In this document: positions 55,936 to 64,000 of the stretch, in pieces
Numbering within the stretch: the first letter of the stretch is position 1
Layout of the letters: each line of letters starts with the position of its first letter
NCBI RefSeq assembly: GCF_030269325.1
Contig: NZ_BSTD01000001.1
Span: forward strand, 2,661,531 to 2,725,530
Source of the DNA: Amycolatopsis sp. NBRC 101858
Lineage (GTDB): Bacteria; Actinomycetota; Actinomycetes; Mycobacteriales; Pseudonocardiaceae
Direction of reading: 5' to 3'
DNA: 64,000 bases
The notes under the pieces: model-generated
What the model was told of the DNA's origin: nothing
What the model saw: only the letters and a program-made list of their open reading frames with translations
The model's database searches: none
Program-made: the position numbers and the translations under genes

Positions 55936-56918
55936 GCGAGACGACCGAGCAGCGCAACAGCGACGAAGCGGCCGTGACTCCTGAGGCACCGGAGACTCCG
56001 GTGACGCCCGAGTCGTCGACGGCAACCGTCTCCCGCGGCCCGTTGGGCCTGGTCGGCGGCGTCATCAAGACGGCGCGGCCCCGCCAGTGGGTGAAGAACG
56101 TCCTGGTCTTCGCGGCCCCGTTCTTCGCGTTCTCGAAGTCGACCGACCGCACGGGCCTCCTGCTCGACGCGATCGTCGCCTTCGTGGCGTTTTCGCTGGT
56201 GGCGAGCTCGGTCTACCTCATCAACGACGCCATCGACGTCGAGGCCGACCGGGCCCACCCGACCAAGCGGAACCGGCCGATCGCGGCCGGCATCGTGCCG
56301 GTCCCCGTCGCGTACGGGGCCGCGGTCGTGTTCTTCCTGGCCGGCCTCGGCGTGTCGTTCGCGGCGAGCTGGCAGCTCGCCGTGGTGCTGGGGGTCTACG
56401 AGGCCGTCCAGCTCGGCTACTGCTTCGGCCTGAAGCACCAGCCGGTGGTCGACCTGGCCATCGTCGGCTCGGGCTTCCTGATGCGCTCGATCGCCGGCGG
56501 TGTCGCGGGCGGGATCGCGCTTTCGCAGTGGTTCCTGCTGGTCACGGCGTTCGGTTCGCTGTTCATGGTCGCCGGCAAGCGCTACGCGGAGATCATGCTG
56601 TTCGAGCGCACCGGCGCGAAGATCCGCTCGTCGCTGAAGAAGTACTCGGCCAGCTACCTGCGGTTCGTCTGGGCGACGTCGGCGGCCATCCTGATCATGT
56701 CGTACTGCCTGTGGGCGTTCGAGATCCGCCAGACCGAGCACAACTCGGTGTGGGCGCTCATCTCGATGGTGCCGTTCGTGGTGGCGGTGCTGCGCTACGC
56801 GGTCGACGTCGACGGCGGCATCGCGGGCGAGCCCGAGGAGATCGCGCTCAAGGACCGCATCCTGCAGGTGCTCGGCGCGACCTGGGTGGTCACGCTGTTC
56901 CTTTCGTTCTACCTGTGA
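55932..56918 (+). CDS. ubiA: Decaprenyl-phosphate phosphoribosyltransferase (UbiA family)
   Basis: This integral membrane prenyltransferase-fold enzyme of 328 residues has the first acidic motif NDAIDVEADRAHPTKRNRP and the second region in YEAVQLGYCFGLKH. Mycobacterial UbiA (Rv3806c) joins phosphoribosyl pyrophosphate to decaprenyl phosphate, the start of decaprenyl-phosphoryl-arabinose synthesis. Charge-rich AGKRYAEIM is also family-typical. It has a Ser/Thr/Pro-rich cytoplasmic N-terminus (about 35 residues). It is the last gene of the glf operon. Confidence 0.94.
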
Positions 56919-57027
56919 GTCTCATGGCGGATCGACAGGTTCGTTTCAGGTGACGCACAGCTGACGGGCGCACCCTGAGGTGGTGGGGGCGGGCAGTGCG
57001 CCCGTCCCCGTGACCACAGGAGCCACG

Positions 57028-57741
57028 ATGAACGACCAGCCGCGCGAGGAGAAGGCCCCGGAGGGGGCCGACCACCCGACCGTCGAGCAGCCCACGGCGC
57101 AGGCCGCGGCCGACCAGCCCACCACGCAGGCACCGGCGACGGCCGGCCAGCCCACCACGCAGCAGCCGGCAGCTCAGGCACCGGCGACGCCCGCGGCCGA
57201 CCAGCCGACCGCTCAGGTCCCCACCGCTGAACCCGGGCAGGCGGCCGACCAGACCGCCGTCCACGGCCAGCAGTCGCCGCCCGCCGCTGGGACCACGGCT
57301 TTGCCGAACGCCGCGCAGGCGGCCGACCAGGGCCAGCAGCCGCCGCCCGGCGCGCCCGGGACCACTACCTTGCCGAACGCCGCGCAGGCATCCGGCCAGG
57401 CTGCTCCGCCCACCCCGCAGCTCTCCCAGCCCGGTCCCGGCCAGGCCTACGGCGCCTGGGGCCCGCCCCAGGCCGCCCCGCCGCAGCCCGGCGGGTTCCG
57501 GCGGTTCGTCGGCCACCGCGCGACGCAGCTCGTCGGTGTCGGCGTCCTGGGCCTGCTGATCGGCGGCGGCATCGTCGGCGGGATCGCGGCCGCGACCAGC
57601 CACGGCCCCCGCGGCGACCGTCCGGGCATCCACCGCCAGTACAACGGCCCCAACCAGGGGCCAGACGGCCGTGGCTTCCCCGGCCGTGGCGGCGGCAACT
57701 CCGGCAACTCGGGCAATTCCGGCTCCGGGAACGGCATCTGA
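57028..57741 (+). CDS. Low-complexity Pro/Gln/Ala-rich single-pass membrane protein
   Basis: The 237-residue product has a disordered N-terminus of about 160 residues with repeated ADQPTxQxPA units and a duplicated T-x-LPNAAQA block (57293-57330 and 57362-57395). One membrane helix follows (TQLVGVGVLGLLIGGGIVGG), then a basic Gly/Asn-rich tail (GRGGGNSGNSGNSGSGNG). ATG 57028 follows AGGAG. No family is recognised. The long disordered cytoplasmic part and short outer tail suggest a scaffold or a wall-associated anchor, which is speculation. Confidence 0.78.
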   Translation: MNDQPREEKAPEGADHPTVEQPTAQAAADQPTTQAPATAGQPTTQQPAAQAPATPAADQPTAQVPTAEPGQAADQTAVHGQQSPPAAGTTALPNAAQAADQGQQPPPGAPGTTTLPNAAQASGQAAPPTPQLSQPGPGQAYGAWGPPQAAPPQPGGFRRFVGHRATQLVGVGVLGLLIGGGIVGGIAAATSHGPRGDRPGIHRQYNGPNQGPDGRGFPGRGGGNSGNSGNSGSGNGI

Positions 57742-57799
57742 CCACTGTGGCCTGAGTCACCGGCATCTCGCTCAGATCACGGAAGCATCACGGGCGAGG

Positions 57800-57805
57800 T
57801 ACGGT
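57800..57805 (+). promoter_or_regulatory. -10 box for leaderless GT-C gene
   Basis: TACGGT ends 7 nt before ATG 57813. A GTG at 57804 overlaps the box and is therefore rejected as start. Confidence 0.55.
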
Positions 57806-57812
57806 GTCGGGG

Positions 57813-59330
57813 ATGCGAAGCGCCTCCGCAGAACTCCCCAGGGCCGCCACCGCGCTGTCGGCGGCCGTTCCCCTTGCCCGCTCGTGGGCCTTGCCGGCGG
57901 GGGCCGCGGCGGCCTCCGCGCTGGTGTTCGCCCTGGTCAGCAGCCATCTCATCGATGACACCTACATCACGCTGTCGTACGCGAAAAACCTCGCGTTCCA
58001 CGCCCACTGGGGCCTGATCGAACAGGGGACGGCGAACACCGCGACGTCCCCGCTGAACGTCCTGGTGCTGGCCGCGGTCACGTTCTTCGTCCGCGACGCC
58101 GTGCTGGCCGCCGGGATCGTGTTCGTCGCCGCGCAGGTGCTGCTCGTCCTCGGCCTGCGCCGGCTGGGCGAGCGCACCGGGCTGCCGGCGGCGTTCGCGC
58201 CGGTGACGTTCGCGTTGCTGCTGGTCAACCCGCTGCTGCTGTCGTCGGTGGGGCTGGAGGTCGCGCTCGGCGCCACCGGCGTCGTCTGGACGCTGGTCTA
58301 CGCGGGGGAGCGCAAGGCGGGCCGCCTCGGCGTCGTGATCGGGCTGCTCGCGCTCGTCCGGATCGACCTGCTGCTCATCGCGGCGGTGCTGTTCGCGGCC
58401 CGCCGCGAGTTCTGGACCGGCATCTGGCGCACGGCGTTCGCCGCGCTCGCGGTCATGCTGCCGTGGTTCGGGTTCAGCTGGCTCGTGCTCGGCTCGGCCG
58501 TGCCGGACACGCTCGTCATCAAGATCAGCCAGCAGTCGTGGGGACCGTTCAGCTTCACCAACGGCCCGCTCCTGTACTGGCGCAACTTCCCGGCCGAGGC
58601 CGCGCTGTCGTTCCTGCCGCTGCCCCTGGCCGGCCTGGTGGGCGTGCTCTGGCTCGTCCAGTACCGCCGCGGGTCCGAGGTCGCCCGCCGCCTGACGCCG
58701 TTCGCGGCGCTCGCCGTCGCCGGCGCGCTGCACTACGTGGCGTACAGCCGGCTCGGCGTGCCGCCGTACCACTGGTACTACGCGCCGAGCATCATCGGCG
58801 CGACGATCTTCCTGGCGGCGTACGCGTGCGCGGTGCCGGAACGCGCCCGCCGCGTGACGGGGACGCTGACCGGCGGCGTCCTCGTGGCGAGTCTCGTGGT
58901 GTACGCGCTGCCGGGCCTCCCACGCCAGTTCGCGCCGATCACGAGCAACCACGCGTCGACGACGGAGTACCGCGAGATCGGCCAGGAGCTGGCCTCGATC
59001 GCCCACGGCCGCAAGGTGGAGACGGCCGGCGAGGTCGGTGCGCTGGCGTACGCGTGCGACTGCGAGCTGGTGGACGAGTTCTCCGACCGCGGCGCGGTCG
59101 ACCCGGCGATCGCGGAGACCAAGCGCCGCAGCGGCGACCTCGGCCGCGCGCTGCTGGAGGCCAACTTCCACAACTTCGACCACAGCGTCGCCCCGATCAG
59201 CCCGGACCTGGTCCTGGCGACGACGCGGCGCACGCCACCCCCGACGGCGCTGGCGAGCTGGCGGATCGACTCACCGTGGATGGGCACCCAGAACCTGTAC
59301 CTGATGCCCGCTCACGCGGCGGGCAGCTGA
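57813..59330 (+). CDS. GT-C-type membrane glycosyltransferase of unknown specificity
   Basis: The 505-residue protein has about ten helices and a soluble C-terminal region of about 120 residues. The first outer loop has SHLIDDTYITLSYAKNLAFH, followed by GTANTATSPLN. An Asp-Asp pair in this loop is the usual GT-C catalytic signature, and the arrangement echoes the AftB-like protein at 45055 (EDAF...RYAQN). Located between ubiA and dprE, a role in arabinan or other wall polymer assembly is reasonable. Start ATG 57813 is set by the leaderless box. Confidence 0.78.
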   Translation: MRSASAELPRAATALSAAVPLARSWALPAGAAAASALVFALVSSHLIDDTYITLSYAKNLAFHAHWGLIEQGTANTATSPLNVLVLAAVTFFVRDAVLAAGIVFVAAQVLLVLGLRRLGERTGLPAAFAPVTFALLLVNPLLLSSVGLEVALGATGVVWTLVYAGERKAGRLGVVIGLLALVRIDLLLIAAVLFAARREFWTGIWRTAFAALAVMLPWFGFSWLVLGSAVPDTLVIKISQQSWGPFSFTNGPLLYWRNFPAEAALSFLPLPLAGLVGVLWLVQYRRGSEVARRLTPFAALAVAGALHYVAYSRLGVPPYHWYYAPSIIGATIFLAAYACAVPERARRVTGTLTGGVLVASLVVYALPGLPRQFAPITSNHASTTEYREIGQELASIAHGRKVETAGEVGALAYACDCELVDEFSDRGAVDPAIAETKRRSGDLGRALLEANFHNFDHSVAPISPDLVLATTRRTPPPTALASWRIDSPWMGTQNLYLMPAHAAGS

Positions 59331-59944
59331 TCGCGGCCGCGGAACATCCGGTTCATCGTCCCCTCGCGGGCCAGCAGCACCTGCGTGATCACCTGGAGCA
59401 CGACGAAGCTCCCGATCGACAACGCCGTGTCGAGCCCCGGCACGACGTCCACCGGCAGCGTGTACGCCATCGCGATGCTCCCCGCGCTGTGCAGGAGCCC
59501 GCCGACGCCCCACACGACCGTCAGGACCCACCAGACCCGCCGGAACGACGGCGTGTCCGCCCAGCGGGCCTCCAGCGTCGAAGCCCGGCCAGGCAGCAGG
59601 GCGAGTGTCGCCTGGTACGTCGTCGGCCGCCGGCCGACGCGCAGGCTCGCCAGCATCCACACTCCGATCAGCACGCTGAACCACGCACCGCGGACCAGCT
59701 GCAGCCGCGCGTCGCCGGTCAGCAGGGTCGTCGCGAACCCGATCGCCACGATCGCCAGCACGAACACGCCCATGCCGTCGACCCGCCGGTGCCGTACCGC
59801 CAGGTACAGCACCCGCAGCGCGGGCGGCAGGCCGCTCAGCGTCAGCGCCCAGATCGGCGCCACGTCGAACGCCCGCAGCAGGTAGTAGCCGCCGACCGGG
59901 GCGGCGATGTCGCAGAGCAGGGTGCCGAGCATGTCCCCGAGCAT
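59312..59944 (-). CDS. VC0807-like membrane protein, copy 1
   Basis: The 210-residue membrane protein has about six helices, with YYLLRAFDVAPIWALTLSG, VRHRRVDGMGVFVLA and YTLPVDVVPGLDTALS. It is paralogous to the next upstream gene (59984-60598). VC0807/DUF3159-type proteins have no established function. The stop overlaps the GT-C gene by 19 bp convergently. Confidence 0.78.
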   Translation of the reverse strand: MLGDMLGTLLCDIAAPVGGYYLLRAFDVAPIWALTLSGLPPALRVLYLAVRHRRVDGMGVFVLAIVAIGFATTLLTGDARLQLVRGAWFSVLIGVWMLASLRVGRRPTTYQATLALLPGRASTLEARWADTPSFRRVWWVLTVVWGVGGLLHSAGSIAMAYTLPVDVVPGLDTALSIGSFVVLQVITQVLLAREGTMNRMFRGRDQLPAA

Positions 59945-59983
59945 CCGGGATCCGCGCCGCGGGCAACATCGTCGAGCCGGCTG

Positions 59984-60598
59984 TCAGGCATCCACCGTCC
60001 GGTTGATGCCCATCCGCTGCCGCGTGAGCTTCGCGCCGAGCACCACGGCCCCGACGGTCAGCGCGGTGTCGAGGATCGGCACGATGTCCACCGGCAGCGT
60101 GAACGCCATCACGACGACCGCGCAGGCCAGCAGGACGCACCCGGCGCCCCAGCCCAGGGTCGCCGTGCGCCACCGCTGCCGGAACGCCGGGGAGAGGCCC
60201 CACAGCTGTTCGAGCTCGCCGGCGCGGGCGGGCTGGAGGGTGCAGACCGCCCGGAAGAGGAGCGGCCGCCGGCCGATGAGCAGGCTCGCCAGCATCGCCA
60301 CACCGAGCGGCAGCGTGATCCAGGCGCTGCGGACGAGCAGCAGCCGGGGGTCACCGGAGAACACCGCCACCGCGCCGTTGATCAGCAGCACGGCCAGCAC
60401 GAACGCGCTGACCGGGTCGATCCGCCGGTGCCGCACCAGGACGTAGCCGGTCCGCAGCACCGGCGGCACGGCGCTGACCAGCAGCGCCCAGAGCGCGTCG
60501 ACATCGAAGGAACGCAGGACGTAGTACAGGGCCATCGGGAGCGCGACGTCGCGCAGGAGCAGCGTCAGCCCGGCCTGTTTGCTGTTCGTGGTCGTCAT
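59984..60598 (-). CDS. VC0807-like membrane protein, copy 2
   Basis: The 204-residue membrane protein has the same helix pattern and motifs as copy 1: YYVLRSFDVDALWALLVSA, VRHRRIDPVSAFVLA and FTLPVDIVPILDTALT. The tandem arrangement indicates duplication and divergence. ATG 60598 (MTTTNSKQAG) is preferred to the frame's distal start at 60631; CAGACT 6 nt upstream may be a leaderless -10 box. Confidence 0.78.
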   Translation of the reverse strand: MTTTNSKQAGLTLLLRDVALPMALYYVLRSFDVDALWALLVSAVPPVLRTGYVLVRHRRIDPVSAFVLAVLLINGAVAVFSGDPRLLLVRSAWITLPLGVAMLASLLIGRRPLLFRAVCTLQPARAGELEQLWGLSPAFRQRWRTATLGWGAGCVLLACAVVVMAFTLPVDIVPILDTALTVGAVVLGAKLTRQRMGINRTVDA

Positions 60599-60687
60599 GC
60601 TGACAGTCTGTGGCGACTGCCCGGCGACCACATCGGCGTGCGGGCGGGGCCCGGATGGAACCCCGCCTCAACCTCCGGGTGGAGACG

Positions 60688-61443
60688 TCAGATCGGGAGC
60701 TTGCGGAAGATCGGCCGCGGAACGTGCCGCAGCGCCGACATCACCAGCCGGAACGGCGCCGGCGCCCAGATCAGGTCCTTGCCCGCGCGCGCGGCCGCCA
60801 CGGCCTGCTCGGCCACCTGGTCCGCGTTCTGCGTCAGCGGGGCGTCCTTGAGGCCGTCGGTCATCTTGGTCCGGACCTGGCCCGAGCGGACGACCGTCAC
60901 CTTCACGCCGTGCGGCGCGAGAGCCTCGCCTAGACCCAGGAAGAACCCGTCGAAACCGGCCTTCGTCGAGCCGTAGACGAAGTTGGACCGCCGGACGCGC
61001 TCGCCGGCCACCGACGACAGCGCGATCACCGTGCCGTGGCCCTGGGCCTTGAGCTTCTCCGACAGCGCGACGCCGACGGACACGGCGGCGGTGTAGTTCA
61101 CCGTCGCGGCCTCGACGGCCTTCGCGTGGTCCTGCCAGAGCTCTTCGGGGTCGCCGAGCAGGCCGAAGGCCACGACCGCGACGTCGACGTCGCCGCCCTC
61201 GAACGCCTTGTCCAGCACGCCGGGGTGCGACGCCAGGTCCGTCGCGTCGAAGTCCACAGTGGACACCTCGGCGCCCTTGTCCTTCAGGCGCTGCGCGGCC
61301 GCGTCGAGCCGCGGCGAGGGACGGGCCGCGAGCACGACCCGCAGCGGCTTCTCGGCCAGGTACTTCTCCGCGATCGCCAGCGCGATGTCGGACGTGCCGC
61401 CGAGCAGCAGCAGGGACTGGGGGTTGCCAACAGCGTCGATCAC
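60688..61443 (-). CDS. dprE2: Decaprenylphosphoryl-2-keto-ribose reductase
   Basis: DprE2 reduces the 2-keto intermediate from DprE1 with NADH to give decaprenyl-phosphoryl-arabinose. The 251-residue SDR has the cofactor loop [17 protein letters not shown], catalytic Ser in [13 protein letters not shown] and Tyr-x-x-x-Lys in [11 protein letters not shown]. The C-terminal amphipathic [20 protein letters not shown] is as in mycobacterial DprE2. It is coupled to dprE1 by a 4-nt overlap, the conserved order. Confidence 0.96.
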   Translation of the reverse strand: MIDAVGNPQSLLLLGGTSDIALAIAEKYLAEKPLRVVLAARPSPRLDAAAQRLKDKGAEVSTVDFDATDLASHPGVLDKAFEGGDVDVAVVAFGLLGDPEELWQDHAKAVEAATVNYTAAVSVGVALSEKLKAQGHGTVIALSSVAGERVRRSNFVYGSTKAGFDGFFLGLGEALAPHGVKVTVVRSGQVRTKMTDGLKDAPLTQNADQVAEQAVAAARAGKDLIWAPAPFRLVMSALRHVPRPIFRKLPI

Positions 61444-62813
61444 AGCTCGAGCCTCCGGCTCATGTCAGAGGCGAAAACGCCTTCGGGGTCAACGGCGGCG
61501 CGCACCTTGCGCCACTCTTCGAGGCGCGGGTACATCTTCGCGAACGTCTCGGGCGAGGTTCGCGAGTCCTTCGCGGTGTACAGCCGCCCGCCCGCGGCCA
61601 GGACGTCTTCGTCCAGCTCGGTGCAGAACCGGCTCAGGCCGTTCTTGATCGGGAAGTCCACGCTGAGCATCCAGCCCGGCGACGGCCACGACATCGGGGC
61701 CGGGTTCGCGTCGCCCATCCGCTTGAGCACGTTCAGGAACGAGTAGTTGCCCGACGTGGCGATCTTGCGGCAGATGGCCTTGAGCTGGTCTTCCGCGCCG
61801 AACGGCACGGAGAACTGGTACTGCAGGAAGCCCTTCGAACCGTAGGCGCGGTTCCACTCGCTGATCATGTCGAGCGGGTGGTAGAACTGCGTCAGGTTCT
61901 GGATCTTGCCGCGCGCGCCCTTCTTGGGCACGGTCTTCTGCCACAGCTCGTTGATCAGGCCGAAGGTGAGCTTGTTGCCCAGGCCGTTCGGGAAGACGTC
62001 CGGCAGCGTCAGCAGCTGCGGCGCGTCGAACTTCAGCGGTTCGGCCCGCAGCTTCGGCGGCAGCTGGTCCAGCGTCGCCAGGGAGCCGCGCGAGAACGTG
62101 GCCCGGCCGAGCCTGCCGTCGGAGGAGATCAGGTCCGGCACCGACATCGAGTAGTCGTAGCCCAGGTCCGAGCCGTCGGTGAACAGCCCGAGCGTCTCGT
62201 CGAGGTTCGCCGTGCGGTCGGCGTCGACGTAGAAGTACGCCGTCTCGGTCTTCTTCATCCGGATCGTGGCCCGGGTGATGATGCCGGTCAGGCCGATGCC
62301 GGCGACGGTCGCCCAGAACAGCTCGGCGTCCGGGCCCTCCGGCGTCAGCGTGCGGACCTTGCCGTCCGCGGTGATGAGGTCCATCGACACGACGTGGTTG
62401 CCGAAGCTGCCCGCGCTGTGGTGGTTCTTGCCGTGGATGTCGTTGGCGATCGCGCCGCCGATGGTCACCTGGCGCGTGCCGGGCAGGACCGGGACCCACA
62501 GGCCGTGCGGCAGGGCCTCGCGCATCAGCTGGTCGAGGCTCACGCCGGCGTCGAGGTCGACGAGCGCGCTGTCCGGGTCGATCGAGTGGATCCGGTTCAG
62601 GGCCGTCATGTCGATGACCAGACCGCCCGCGTTCTGCGCCGGGTCGCCGTAGGACCGGCCGAGGCCGCGCGCGATGACACCGCGTTCACCGGCCTGCGTG
62701 ACGGCGCGGGCGATGACTTCGACGTCTGCGGTGCTCAGCACGTCGGCGGTGGTCGGTGCCGTCCGCGCCCAGCCCGTGAGCGTGCGACGCTGTGTCTCGG
62801 GTGATGGGGTCAC
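61440..62813 (-). CDS. dprE1: Decaprenylphosphoryl-beta-D-ribose 2-oxidase
   Basis: DprE1 is an FAD oxidase that converts decaprenyl-phosphoryl-ribose to its 2-keto form, the first half of the epimerisation to arabinose, at the outer membrane face. The 457-residue product has the FAD-binding [28 protein letters not shown], and the substrate-binding [10 protein letters not shown] (Lys415). In M. tuberculosis, Cys387 in the GWNICVDFP segment reacts with benzothiazinones; here the segment reads [10 protein letters not shown] with Ser384. GTG 62813 has TACCCT 6 nt upstream. It is the first gene of the dprE1-dprE2 unit. Confidence 0.97.
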   Translation of the reverse strand: MTPSPETQRRTLTGWARTAPTTADVLSTADVEVIARAVTQAGERGVIARGLGRSYGDPAQNAGGLVIDMTALNRIHSIDPDSALVDLDAGVSLDQLMREALPHGLWVPVLPGTRQVTIGGAIANDIHGKNHHSAGSFGNHVVSMDLITADGKVRTLTPEGPDAELFWATVAGIGLTGIITRATIRMKKTETAYFYVDADRTANLDETLGLFTDGSDLGYDYSMSVPDLISSDGRLGRATFSRGSLATLDQLPPKLRAEPLKFDAPQLLTLPDVFPNGLGNKLTFGLINELWQKTVPKKGARGKIQNLTQFYHPLDMISEWNRAYGSKGFLQYQFSVPFGAEDQLKAICRKIATSGNYSFLNVLKRMGDANPAPMSWPSPGWMLSVDFPIKNGLSRFCTELDEDVLAAGGRLYTAKDSRTSPETFAKMYPRLEEWRKVRAAVDPEGVFASDMSRRLEL

Positions 62814-62819
62814 CCGACC

Positions 62820-62825
62820 AGGGTA
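62820..62825 (-). promoter_or_regulatory. -10 box for leaderless dprE1
   Basis: TACCCT on the minus strand ends 6 nt before GTG 62813. Confidence 0.55.
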
Positions 62826-62938
62826 GCCACGCCGAACGACGCCCGGAACGTGACCCTGAAGTGCTCGCTTCTACACTTTGCGCATCAAGGCACAAGCGCC
62901 CGCGCGGGTGACCATGACTCAGGCAACGAGGTAATGCA

Positions 62939-63409
62939 GTGGTGGCGACCGATCCGCAAGCCGACGCAACGGCTGCGCAGCCGTCCTCTCTTGGACTGCT
63001 CGGGCAGCTCATTCGCTTCGCCCTGATCGGCGGCTTCTGCGCCCTGGTCGACCTGGGCACGTACACGCTGCTGACCCAGGCGGCCGGGATGGCCACTTCA
63101 CCGTGGGTCGACGTCGCCCGCGCTATCAGTTTCATCGTGGGCACGACCACGGCGTTCTTCCTGAACCGGAAGTTCACCTTCTCCGGCGGGCGCCGCGACG
63201 GCAAGGCGCAGATCGGCTCGTTCGTCCTGCTCTACACCGTGACGTTCTTCGTCGCGGTCGGGGTGAACCAGCTGATGCTGCAGGTGCTGCCGGAGTCCGC
63301 GTGGCAGCACACCCTGTGCTGGGCCGTGTCCCAGGCCACCGCCACGGTGATCAATTTCGTGATGCTCAAGTGGGTCGTCTTCCGCGAGCCGTCGACCGAG
63401 GAGAACTGA
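62939..63409 (+). CDS. GtrA family membrane protein (Rv3789-like)
   Basis: The 156-residue protein has four helices and GtrA marks: LIRFALIGGFCALVDLGTY, ISFIVGTTTAFFLNRKFTFSG and INFVMLKWVVF. In mycobacteria the GtrA protein next to dprE1 (Rv3789) has been proposed as a flippase for decaprenyl-phosphoryl-arabinose or as an anchor for wall enzymes. GTG 62939 follows GAGGT at 62928-62932. It is divergent from dprE1 and 8 nt before glfT2, hence probably cotranscribed with it. Confidence 0.93.
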   Translation: MVATDPQADATAAQPSSLGLLGQLIRFALIGGFCALVDLGTYTLLTQAAGMATSPWVDVARAISFIVGTTTAFFLNRKFTFSGGRRDGKAQIGSFVLLYTVTFFVAVGVNQLMLQVLPESAWQHTLCWAVSQATATVINFVMLKWVVFREPSTEEN

Positions 63410-63417
63410 GGAACTCA

Positions 63418-64000
63418 ATGCCCGGTAAAACAGCCACCCCGGCGCCGACCACCAAAGCCGGCGCGGCCGCCGAGACGCGGTTCACCGAGCACACTCCGCA
63501 GGGTCGCCTGACGGCGCAGCGCGGTCTCTACGCCGGTCCGGCGCCGATCGTCAGCAAGGACCTGTACGCAGAGCTCGAGTGGGGCTCGGCCGTGCGGGAA
63601 CGTGCGGTGATCACCCTCGAGCCCGCCTCCAAGGTGTCGGGCAACACGTACTTCGGCCGGTTCCCGGCCAGCTACTGGCAGCGCTGGTCCACGGTGACCG
63701 AGGTCTCGGTCGAAGCCGTCGTCACCGGCACCGGCCTGCTCTCCATGGGCGCCTCCGACGTCGAAGGCGAGCCCCGAGTGGTGGCCGCCGAGCAGGTCGC
63801 CGACGTCAAGCAGACCAAGGTGACGCTGACCGCGCAGCTGGACAAGTTCTACGACGGCGGCGCCCTCTGGCTGGACCTGGAAACCGAGGGCGGGCAGACG
63901 CTGCGGGTGGAGCAGGTCCGCTGGACGGTCGAAGCGCCGGAGAAGATCCGCCCGACCGCGGTCACCATCTGCACGATGAACCGCGCCGACGACTGCCTCA
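63418..64000 (+). CDS. glfT2: Galactofuranosyltransferase GlfT2, 5' part
   Basis: GlfT2 extends the galactan chain with alternating beta-1,5 and beta-1,6 galactofuranose from UDP-Galf. The visible 194 codons cover the N-terminal domain: QRGLYAGPAPIVSKDLYAE, SGNTYFGRFPASYWQRW, DKFYDGGALWLDLETEGG. They reach the start of the GT-A domain at VTICTMNRADDC, all as in Rv3808c. ATG 63418 has GAGGAA upstream. The gene runs off the window (the family is about 640 residues), so catalytic residues are not seen. Confidence 0.95.
   Translation, partial: MPGKTATPAPTTKAGAAAETRFTEHTPQGRLTAQRGLYAGPAPIVSKDLYAELEWGSAVRERAVITLEPASKVSGNTYFGRFPASYWQRWSTVTEVSVEAVVTGTGLLSMGASDVEGEPRVVAAEQVADVKQTKVTLTAQLDKFYDGGALWLDLETEGGQTLRVEQVRWTVEAPEKIRPTAVTICTMNRADDCL

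Overview
The window reads as a contiguous chromosomal piece of a high-GC (about 70%) mycolata-type actinobacterium, most probably Pseudonocardiaceae (Amycolatopsis-like). The reasons are the codon use, frequent GTG starts, DUF3558/DUF4232 lipoproteins, an AfsR-type SARP, a septum-formation protein, a probable F420-dependent oxidoreductase and a complete set of arabinogalactan precursor genes (glf, glfT2, ubiA-type phosphoribosyltransferase, dprE1, dprE2). I saw no tRNA or rRNA gene, CRISPR array, insertion sequence or prophage.

Layout. 0.3-9.5 kb: housekeeping and conserved genes (coaA, macro domain, pheA with a histidine phosphatase, MFS transporter, zincin, septum formation). 9.6-11.9 kb: a three-gene unit resembling YgiB/YgiC (glutathionylspermidine-synthase-type ATP-grasp) plus a DUF350 membrane protein, ended by a strong hairpin. 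12.0-14.9 kb: a DhlA-like dehalogenase, then four small overlapping genes broken by seven single-base losses, each in a homopolymer. 14.9-24.8 kb: XRE regulator and SDR, class III aminotransferase, serS, DUF3558 lipoprotein, lhgO and an AfsR-like regulator. 24.9-28.8 kb: a sugar-modification operon (DegT aminotransferase, epimerase, GT4, hexapeptide acyltransferase). 28.8-32.8 kb: an ECF sigma factor, its membrane partner and a divergent secreted paralogue of that partner's outer domain, with a shared divergent promoter, then a Tat-exported M28 peptidase.

33.8-42.4 kb is the most unusual part. A Gfo/Idh dehydrogenase and a DegT aminotransferase diverge from an operon for an LpxA-like acyltransferase that keeps the catalytic His motif, an acyl carrier protein, a FabG-like reductase, an AMP-ligase, LuxE-like and LuxC-like fatty-acid-reductase proteins and a flippase-like membrane protein. 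Together they suggest an ACP-dependent N-acyl amino-sugar or lipid pathway in a Gram-positive organism. 42.4-43.0 kb is non-coding, with a direct repeat at exactly 300 bp spacing and three DnaA-box-like sites.

43.0-64.0 kb is a cell-envelope region: two paralogous DUF6541 membrane proteins, several GT-C-type membrane proteins (one AftB-like), PlsC, a HAD phosphatase, then glf, a PAP2 phosphatase, ubiA, a GT-C protein, a tandem pair of VC0807-like proteins, dprE2-dprE1, GtrA and the start of glfT2. These supply UDP-Galf, decaprenyl-phosphoryl-arabinose and their transferases for the arabinogalactan layer. DprE1 has Ser where the M. tuberculosis enzyme has the benzothiazinone-reactive Cys.

A recurring signal is a TANNNT -10 box 6-8 nt before the start codon with no ribosome binding site (at least 13 genes), which points to widespread leaderless mRNAs. 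I used it to choose several starts.
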